Shown here: positions 1 through 5,559 of the stretch, one piece after another
Position numbering within the stretch: position 1 is the stretch's first letter
Layout of the letters: each line of letters starts with the position of its first letter
NCBI GenBank assembly: GCA_016840905.1
Contig: JAEORM010000282.1
Span: forward strand, 1 to 25,258
DNA: 25,258 nucleotides
Direction: 5' to 3'
Source: Candidatus Gerdarchaeota archaeon
GTDB lineage: Archaea > Asgardarchaeota > Heimdallarchaeia > JABLTI01
The notes under the pieces: model-generated
The model's database searches: none
The model's input: only the letters and a program-made list of their open reading frames with translations
Told to the model about the DNA's origin: nothing
Translations under genes and position numbers: made by a program

Positions 1-80
1 GTTGTAGTTGGTTTCTTAGCTGTTGTGGAACTAGCTGAAGGTTTCTTAGCAGCAGTAGAAGTAGTTGTTGGCTTCTTAGC
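1..80 (-). repeat. 30-bp tandem coding repeat (AKKP decapeptide)
   Basis: The octamer ttcttagc occurs at 13-20, 43-50 and 73-80, exactly 30 bp apart. Each copy encodes the AKK core of one decapeptide on the minus strand. Bases between the cores vary mainly among Thr/Ser/Ala codons, so the array is conserved more as protein than as DNA. It may continue beyond the left edge. Confidence 0.75.
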
Positions 81-125
81 TGCAGATGAGCTTTTTGTAG
101 TAGTGGTTTTTTTATTATCAGACAT
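1..125 (-). CDS. N-terminus of a Lys/Ala/Pro/Thr-rich repeat protein (partial, runs off the left edge)
   Basis: Reading leftward from an ATG at 125-123 gives an open frame to the window edge: MSDNKKTTTTKSSSA followed by tandem decapeptides that each begin AKKP (AKKPTTTSTA, AKKPSASSTT, AKKPTTT...). Only about 41 residues are visible. The composition is basic, low-complexity and probably disordered, like the tails of histone H1 or of some nucleic-acid-binding proteins. The segment could be the N-terminal tail of a folded domain outside the window or a wholly repetitive protein; its function cannot be assigned. A TATA-like element about 28 nt upstream of the ATG suggests a leaderless or nearly leaderless mRNA. 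The rightward frame across the same DNA is Val/Ala-rich and looks like a shadow. Confidence 0.6.
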   Translation of the reverse strand, partial: MSDNKKTTTTKSSSAAKKPTTTSTAAKKPSASSTTAKKPTT

Positions 126-148
126 AACTATCACTTATTTTTTGTATC

Positions 149-157
149 TATATAAGG
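149..157 (-). promoter_or_regulatory. TATA box of the AKKP-repeat gene
   Basis: On the minus strand the sequence reads CTTATATAG, centred about 28 nt upstream of the ATG at 125. This is the usual archaeal TATA-to-start distance, so transcription would begin at or very near the start codon. No Shine-Dalgarno site is seen, which fits. Confidence 0.45.
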
Positions 158-203
158 AACAAAAGGGAACTATTCAAAAATGTTTTCTAAAAAATTGTTT
201 TTA

Positions 204-1604
204 TTATCTTTTTATTCTAGCTTCAACTTTTAGGAGAACATTTTCAAGACTAATTAGAAATGCTTCTATCTCAGATTTTACTATTTTTACTAATCTTCCT
301 GATTGATGCACGAGAATATTCCTTTTCTTCCTGATAACATCAAAAGCTTCCTCTTCTTCTTTTGTTATCAATTCTTCATCACGAAGGAATTTTAATATCA
401 TATTAAAATTTGTGAAAATTTCTGGAGGAGCATTAAAATGCTCTATAACGCTTTTGAAAAGTTGCTCTGTTGATCTGAACATAAAAACCAAAGCAGTTGC
501 ATGTTCCTCTTCAGTAATTTCATCCCAATGGATTAACCTATTCTTTACATACTCTATATCCGTCTTTAATGAGGTTAACTCATGCTCATAACTAAAGACA
601 TCACGAACAATGTCATAAAAAGGACTGTCGAAAAATCTATCTTTGATTATAGCTGTCTGTTTAGGTGTTACTTCCAAATTATCTAGGAGTGGTTTATAAA
701 TTCGCCATGCTTGTTGTTTAGCAACCATATTATTGGAATATAGTCTAATAGCTTCTGAAAGTGGTTCAGAGTATTCCTGTTGATAAATTCTATCAAATCT
801 TCTTGACTGTTTTTGTACTGTTCTTTCACCAATTACACTTTCAATTGGGAATTGACTTATAGCTCTAAGATAGTTGTTTCGATTTGTTTGTTCTTCTTCA
901 TCTATAGGTGTAACAATTGGTAGAGTTTCTAAAATTAGTTTACGCAAACGACCAATTGAATAATAGGCAAGAATATCACTTAAAATTGTCAAGACACCAA
1001 AAATTAAAACGAATATTACTACATTGATGGGATTTTCTATCTTATCTATTATTATGAAATCGAGTGTTATTGGTCGGAAGTGGAGAATAATAATTCCAAT
1101 TAAATCAGCCAAAGAAAGTATTGACCAAATAGTTGAGAATAAAAATAATGTTTCAAAACTACTCAAGAGGTTGTTTTTATTGCTTTCTTTGGAACGACTA
1201 ACAAAAGAATCAATATAAAGATAACGAACTTTTTTAACTAATTGAGGTATGAGGATAGTATCGATAGCTTCACTAATTCGTACCTTTTGTTTTTCTGTAA
1301 GTGACTCCTCATCATCCTCAAAAATAAAGAGCGTTTCACGATTTTCCCTTAATTTTTTATCATAAAATTTACCAACACCACTCATAAAATAAATCAATAT
1401 TGGTGAAACCATATAGAGAAATAATGCGGGAGCTATTAACATTAAAGCCCAAAGAATAACACCCCAATTTGGTTCTGCACCTTTTGCTGAAATATAAATG
1501 GCATAAACAATAAATTCTAGAATGATAGGAGCATATACTCCTAATAAAAATCTTTGATTAAATAATGCATTAGTAGCTCGTGTTCGTATACTACCAGATT
1601 CCAT
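204..1604 (-). CDS. Four-helix membrane protein with C-terminal HEPN-like domain
   Basis: The protein has 466 residues with an ATG start preceded by a GGTGA-type site. Hydrophobic segments lie at about 22-39, 49-73, 150-175 and 193-215, giving two hairpins separated by a charged, probably cytoplasmic stretch (80-145). A soluble region of about 250 residues follows. Residues 368-460 are helical and carry RKKRNILVH with R428, N429 and H433, matching the RNxxxH motif of HEPN domains, many of which are metal-independent RNases. The overall look resembles DUF4145-type HEPN proteins. I infer a membrane-tethered HEPN protein, perhaps a sensor or RNase, but activity is unproven because some HEPN domains are only binding modules. 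It is divergent from the glycerate kinase gene; no antitoxin-like (MNT) partner is adjacent within the window. Confidence 0.8.
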   Translation of the reverse strand: MESGSIRTRATNALFNQRFLLGVYAPIILEFIVYAIYISAKGAEPNWGVILWALMLIAPALFLYMVSPILIYFMSGVGKFYDKKLRENRETLFIFEDDEESLTEKQKVRISEAIDTILIPQLVKKVRYLYIDSFVSRSKESNKNNLLSSFETLFLFSTIWSILSLADLIGIIILHFRPITLDFIIIDKIENPINVVIFVLIFGVLTILSDILAYYSIGRLRKLILETLPIVTPIDEEEQTNRNNYLRAISQFPIESVIGERTVQKQSRRFDRIYQQEYSEPLSEAIRLYSNNMVAKQQAWRIYKPLLDNLEVTPKQTAIIKDRFFDSPFYDIVRDVFSYEHELTSLKTDIEYVKNRLIHWDEITEEEHATALVFMFRSTEQLFKSVIEHFNAPPEIFTNFNMILKFLRDEELITKEEEEAFDVIRKKRNILVHQSGRLVKIVKSEIEAFLISLENVLLKVEARIKR

Positions 1605-1660
1605 TTATTTCACCAACTATTAAGAGAAAAAATTCTTTTTTAATACTTCCTATGGATTTA

Positions 1661-1676
1661 TTAGTTAAATAACTAA
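1661..1676. promoter_or_regulatory. Inverted repeat over a TATA-like core between divergent genes
   Basis: TTAGTTA-AA-TAACTAA is a perfect 7-bp inverted repeat with a 2-nt spacer in the 112-bp gap between the divergent HEPN and glycerate kinase genes. Its centre reads TTAAATAA, about 48 nt before the kinase ATG, so it could be that gene's TATA element and also a repressor-binding site. In such AT-rich DNA a 7-bp palindrome may be chance. Confidence 0.3.
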
Positions 1677-1716
1677 CGTAAAAATGGCATAGAAAGATTG
1701 GTAAATGTGATAGAAA

Positions 1717-3096
1717 ATGCCAGGTAATTTATTTCAAAACTATTACTCATTGCTTGAGGATGCCAATAAAAATAACATCTCACAATTATATCAATTCGCA
1801 TTTGAAATCATTAAAGAGGGGATATTAGCAGCTGATCCTAAAATAGCAATTAAGCAAGCTGTTGAAAAACGAAAGGATACACTCTATTTTTCAAATAAAA
1901 TTAAGTATGAAATCAATAAAAAAGATGGAATCTATGTAATTGGTGGCGGGAAAGCTTCTGCTGAGATGGCTTTAGCTATTGAAGAAATATTACAAGATAA
2001 AATAACTGATGGTTGCATCAATGTACCAAATAATATTGATTTAAACGAAAAAAATCTCAAAAGAATTAAGTTAAATATAGCAGGACATCCATTAGTAAAT
2101 GAGGGATCAATAAAAGGAACTGAGAAGATTCTTTCGCTATTAGAGAAAAAAACTGAAAATGATTTGATTATATGCTTAATCAGCGGTGGTGGGTCAGCTC
2201 TTTTGGAATTACCTTATGAATGGATTTCATTAGATGATCTTCAAAAAGTATTTGTAATGATGACAAAAGTAGGAGCGACTATTCATGAATTGAATGTTGT
2301 TCGAAAACATCTATCACAAATTAAGGGAGGGAAATTAGCTAAAGCTGCACAACCAGCAAAGGTAATTTCTTTAATAATAAGTGATGTTATTGGTGATAAA
2401 CTTGATACCATAGCATCAGGACCTACTGCTCCTGACATGAGTACATGGGATGATATGAAAATTATTATTGAAAAATACAAATTAGAACAATTACCAGAAT
2501 CAATTTTAAAAACCCTGAATTTAGGATTAAAAGGAGAATTATCTGATACTTGTAAAGCAGATGATTCAATTTTCAATAACGTTGTTAATCTAATTATTGC
2601 TTCAAATAAATTATCATGTGAAACAATGAAAAAAAGCGGTGAAAAATTAGGATTAAAATCGAAAATAATTACTACAACTTTAGCTGGTGAAGCGAAGGAT
2701 ATTGGTAAAAAATTTGCTAAAGAATTAATAGATGAATCTGAAGATAACATCCTCCTCATAGCCGGTGGAGAAACAACTGTCACAATCAAAGGTGGTGGAA
2801 AAGGTGGTAGAAATCAAGAGTTTGCTTTAGCAGCAAGTGAAGTAATTAAAGATAGAAATAATTGTTTAATTCTAGCAATTGGATCAGATGGCATAGATGG
2901 TCCTACTGATTCTGCAGGAGCAATAGTTACTGGATTCACTTCAAAAGAGGGGAAAAAATTAGGACTTGAAGCTAAAGATTTCCTCCAAAATAATGATTCA
3001 TATAATTATTTGAAAAAAACAAATAATTTGTTGTTTACAGGTCCCACAGGAACAAATGTAAGTGATCTGATAATTGGATTGAAAATAAGTAAATAG
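1717..3096 (+). CDS. Glycerate 2-kinase, MOFRL family
   Basis: This is a 459-residue protein of the usual length for class II glycerate kinases, which phosphorylate D-glycerate to 2-phosphoglycerate with ATP. In archaea they feed non-phosphorylative sugar breakdown or serine/glycerate metabolism into lower glycolysis. Visible signatures are GGGKAS (76-81), LISGGGSALLELP (154-166), NVVRKHLSQIKGGKLA (193-208) and SDVIGDKLDTIASGPTAPD (222-240). The C-terminal MOFRL domain (about 345-455) carries GGETTV, GGRNQEFALA, SDGIDGPTDSAGA and FTGPTGTNVSDL. All conserved blocks are intact and the protein should be cytosolic. It starts with ATG; no strong Shine-Dalgarno site is seen. It is transcribed toward vps4 but 178 bp away, so it is probably a separate unit. 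Confidence 0.93.
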   Translation: MPGNLFQNYYSLLEDANKNNISQLYQFAFEIIKEGILAADPKIAIKQAVEKRKDTLYFSNKIKYEINKKDGIYVIGGGKASAEMALAIEEILQDKITDGCINVPNNIDLNEKNLKRIKLNIAGHPLVNEGSIKGTEKILSLLEKKTENDLIICLISGGGSALLELPYEWISLDDLQKVFVMMTKVGATIHELNVVRKHLSQIKGGKLAKAAQPAKVISLIISDVIGDKLDTIASGPTAPDMSTWDDMKIIIEKYKLEQLPESILKTLNLGLKGELSDTCKADDSIFNNVVNLIIASNKLSCETMKKSGEKLGLKSKIITTTLAGEAKDIGKKFAKELIDESEDNILLIAGGETTVTIKGGGKGGRNQEFALAASEVIKDRNNCLILAIGSDGIDGPTDSAGAIVTGFTSKEGKKLGLEAKDFLQNNDSYNYLKKTNNLLFTGPTGTNVSDLIIGLKISK

Positions 3097-3226
3097 AAGT
3101 AAAATATTGGCTATTTTCAAACAAAGCTTACATTCAAAGATTTTTATATAGGAAGACCGTTAATTAACCTTAATTTGTAAGCATTTTTCAATATAGTTGA
3201 CATATGAATAATTTGCAAATAATAAT

Positions 3227-3238
3227 AAATATATAAAC
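3227..3238 (+). promoter_or_regulatory. TATA box of vps4
   Basis: AAATATATAAAC lies about 43 nt before the TTG start of vps4 and predicts a transcript with a leader of about 17 nt. A second TATA-like run, ttttatata near 3141-3150, could provide an earlier start. Only GAGTG near 3260 resembles a ribosome-binding site. Confidence 0.4.
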
Positions 3239-3274
3239 AAAGTTGAAGAAATAAAATTGAGTGTGTAATAAAAA

Positions 3275-4462
3275 TTGTCAAATTCATCATTATATCAGTA
3301 TGCATCAAAATATGCTCAGAAAGCTTATGAAGAAGATCAATCTGGTAATTACAAAGCAGCACATCAAAACTATTTGAAAGCAGCTGAAGTTTTACAACAA
3401 TTAATTCAATTCACTAGCAATCCACAATTAAAAAACATGTATTATGTGAAAGCTAAAGAATATCTTGCTAGAGCAAAAGAGCTAAAAGATCAAGGATTAC
3501 AAAGAGCTGATGGAAGTAAAAGAAAGACTCCTAAGAAAAGTAGTGGCGGTGATAGTGAAGGGGGAAATGATGATGAAGAAAAAGATGAACTTGAAGAAGC
3601 TATCTCTGAAATTATTGTTGTTGAGAAACCTAATGTTAAAATGAGTCAAGTAGCAGGGTTAGAAGAAGCTAAACGAGCCTTGCGTGAAGCAATTATTCTA
3701 CCAATGAAACGTCCTGATTTATTTAAAGGAGCTAGAAATCCTTGGAGAGGTATCTTGCTATTTGGTCCTCCAGGAACTGGTAAAACTCTTCTTGCCAGAG
3801 CAGTAGCTACTGAAGTTGATGCAACATTCTTTAATGTAAGCGCTTCAAGTATTATTTCAAAATGGTTGGGAGAATCAGAAAAATTAGTCACACAACTCTT
3901 TGAATCAGCAATTGAAAAACAACCATCATTGATATTTATTGATGAAGTCGATAGTATTGCATCAGCTCGTGGTGGCGGAGAGCATGATGCTATGAGAAGA
4001 GTAAAAACTACTTTAATGACCCAAATGGATGGGGTAACCACAAAGAAAGAAGATCGCATTGTAGTTATAGGCGCAACAAATCTTCCTTGGGAAATTGATC
4101 CAGCATTTAGGAGTAGGTTTGAAAAACGTATCTACATTAATTTACCAGATTTAGAAGCACGAACCAAAATCTTTGAAATCCATACCAAAGGTGTTGATTG
4201 TGATGCAACAATTGAATGGAATCTTTTAGGTGAAGTGAGTGAAGGTTATTCAGGTAGAGATATTCAACTTCTGTGCCGTGAAGCAGTAATGATGCCTGTG
4301 CGAGAATTAGACATATCAGGAGCATTAGATAATCCTGATATTATCGCTCGACCAGTTTCTTTACAAGATTTTATGTCAGCAATGGAAAAAATCAAACCAA
4401 GTGTTGCACCAGAAGAATTATTAAAACATCGTGATTGGGCAGAAGAATTCGGAAGCGTATAA
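3275..4462 (+). CDS. vps4: Vps4-type AAA ATPase with MIT domain (ESCRT disassembly)
   Basis: The 395-residue protein starts at TTG. Residues 3-72 form an MIT three-helix bundle, which in Vps4 binds MIM tails of ESCRT-III. A charged Gly/Asp/Glu linker follows (80-112), then one AAA+ cassette: Walker A GPPGTGKT (164-171), pore loop SKWLGES (195-201), Walker B LIFIDEVDS (219-227) with E224, sensor 1 GATN (266-269) and the arginine-finger block AFRSRFEKR (277-285). The C-terminal helix ending DWAEEFGSV matches the eukaryotic Vps4 C-terminus. The family hexamer threads and unfolds ESCRT-III filaments in membrane scission and cytokinesis. Two oddities: the beta-domain insertion of eukaryotic Vps4 is reduced to a short loop (about 346-358), and the middle Arg of the eukaryotic RRR finger is Ser280. 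The gene is co-directional with vps25. Spastin/katanin-like relatives are possible but fit the C-terminus less well. Confidence 0.95.
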   Translation: MSNSSLYQYASKYAQKAYEEDQSGNYKAAHQNYLKAAEVLQQLIQFTSNPQLKNMYYVKAKEYLARAKELKDQGLQRADGSKRKTPKKSSGGDSEGGNDDEEKDELEEAISEIIVVEKPNVKMSQVAGLEEAKRALREAIILPMKRPDLFKGARNPWRGILLFGPPGTGKTLLARAVATEVDATFFNVSASSIISKWLGESEKLVTQLFESAIEKQPSLIFIDEVDSIASARGGGEHDAMRRVKTTLMTQMDGVTTKKEDRIVVIGATNLPWEIDPAFRSRFEKRIYINLPDLEARTKIFEIHTKGVDCDATIEWNLLGEVSEGYSGRDIQLLCREAVMMPVRELDISGALDNPDIIARPVSLQDFMSAMEKIKPSVAPEELLKHRDWAEEFGSV

Positions 4463-4630
4463 TACTGCTTCCTTACTTATTTTTATTTAGAAACGAATCC
4501 TTAATTATTTTTCATTTTAATTGCTTATTGAGGAAAATGGTACGAAATGCAAATATTGAAATAAGAAATTTTATATCAATAAAATATCGTTGCTAGTAAA
4601 TAGAAGAATACTACTTCAGAAAGAAAGCTA

Positions 4631-4643
4631 ATTTATATAAAAC
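4631..4643 (+). promoter_or_regulatory. Candidate TATA box of vps25
   Basis: ATTTATATAAAAC lies in the 281-bp gap between vps4 and vps25 and would give a leader of about 80 nt. A second AT-rich candidate, aatatttaaaat near 4691-4702, is closer to the gene. The gap holds no open frame with a convincing start, which suggests vps25 has its own promoter. The AT bias of the region makes the exact element uncertain. Confidence 0.3.
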
Positions 4644-4743
4644 AAAAAGATAAATTATCAATGAAAAAGTATAAGGGAAAAAATAAAACAAATATTTAAA
4701 ATTAGTAAAGTATGAATTTAAATGTCTAAAAGTGGGAAATCTC

Positions 4744-5550
4744 ATGTCAGTAAAACAGAAGAAGAAAGATACAAAAACAAAGGAGAAAACTCAACAACAA
4801 GAAGAGATAATTGAAGAGGAAGAAATCACAGAAGAAGAAATTTCTCCAGAAAAAACTGACAGCAAACCACCACGAGAAGCTACTTTTACAATATCTTTGA
4901 TTGAAAATCCAGTTACCACAGAAGACAAGATCTATAACGCAATGCTTAGAATAGAACAATTGATACAATCAGATGTAGCAATCTCCAGAGAGGATCTTTT
5001 TGATTTAGGGGAAGACATTGAAAGACAACTTTTAGAAATTTTACCTGAATGGATAAATAAACCTTGGATGTTCGTTACCCCAGAACACCAGAAACAACTT
5101 GATTCTTGGTGCTCAGACTGGTCAAACTTTCTTATGGAATATGCCCGAATTAATATACAACATATAATTCATATTGAAGAAGAACGAGCAAAGTATCCTT
5201 TTAACAATAAACAAATAAAGAAAAGATTAGATAGGGAACAACTTCAAATCATTGGAGATTATATTGTTGCTCAAGAGATGGGTATTTGGTGGGATAAGAA
5301 AAAAATCCGTTTAAGACTTTATTGGCGAACCTTAGATGAATGGGCTGATATTATTTATGAATGGAGTATCAAGACAGGTCGAGCTGCAGGTGCTGAACGA
5401 GTTATGACTATACTTGATATTCAAAGTGCAAATCAACCATGGAGTACCATACCACAAGAAGATCTAAAACGAATTTTCGATATTATGTTAACTAAAGGAT
5501 ATATTGAATGGGCAGATAAAAAGAAGAGCGCAATTGCGTTCATCTTTTAA
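4744..5550 (+). CDS. vps25: ESCRT-II subunit Vps25 with N-terminal extension
   Basis: The 268-residue protein (272 if the in-frame GTG at 4732 is used; I prefer the ATG at 4744, which has GTGGGA just upstream) carries the Vps25 fold at its C-terminus. Recognisable features in order are NKPWMFVTPEHQKQLDSWCSDW (105-126), YPFNNKQIKKRLDREQLQII (151-170), a hydrophobic strand RLRLYWRTLDEWADIIYEWS (189-208), TILDI (222-226) and a final KGYIEWADKKKSAIAFIF. These align by eye with eukaryotic Vps25 segments such as LAAWCSLV, PLFNNVKLQRKLP, WRRPEEWGKLIYQW, YEL and the terminal strand. Two winged-helix domains are predicted at about 106-190 and 197-268. Eukaryotic Vps25 links the ESCRT-II core to ESCRT-III. 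Here about 100 additional N-terminal residues are present: a Lys/Gln/Glu-rich disordered tract (1-45) and a helical part (55-103). It is cytosolic and adjacent to vps4; no Vps22/Vps36 gene is in view. Confidence 0.92.
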   Translation: MSVKQKKKDTKTKEKTQQQEEIIEEEEITEEEISPEKTDSKPPREATFTISLIENPVTTEDKIYNAMLRIEQLIQSDVAISREDLFDLGEDIERQLLEILPEWINKPWMFVTPEHQKQLDSWCSDWSNFLMEYARINIQHIIHIEEERAKYPFNNKQIKKRLDREQLQIIGDYIVAQEMGIWWDKKKIRLRLYWRTLDEWADIIYEWSIKTGRAAGAERVMTILDIQSANQPWSTIPQEDLKRIFDIMLTKGYIEWADKKKSAIAFIF

Positions 5551-5559
5551 TCTATAAAA

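Noticed and set aside
1..80. CRISPR array or intergenic satellite as an explanation of the 30-bp repeats
   Set aside because: There are no unique spacers between repeats; the periodicity keeps a coding frame and the variation is at Ser/Thr/Ala codons.
25..306. Rightward 93-codon frame rich in Val/Ala/Leu at the left edge
   Set aside because: It is the complement of the AKKP repeat gene and of the end of the HEPN gene; its composition is what antisense of AAG/GCT/ACT repeats gives.
2283..2789. Leftward 168-codon frame inside the glycerate kinase gene
   Set aside because: The plus strand encodes every MOFRL motif here; the antisense frame has no recognisable domain.
3646..4059. Leftward 137-codon frame inside vps4
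   Set aside because: It lies opposite the Walker A to Walker B region of Vps4 and is a shadow.
4732..4743. GTG start for vps25 four codons upstream
   Set aside because: There is no ribosome-binding site before it, whereas the ATG at 4744 has GTGGGA at suitable spacing; the choice is not certain.
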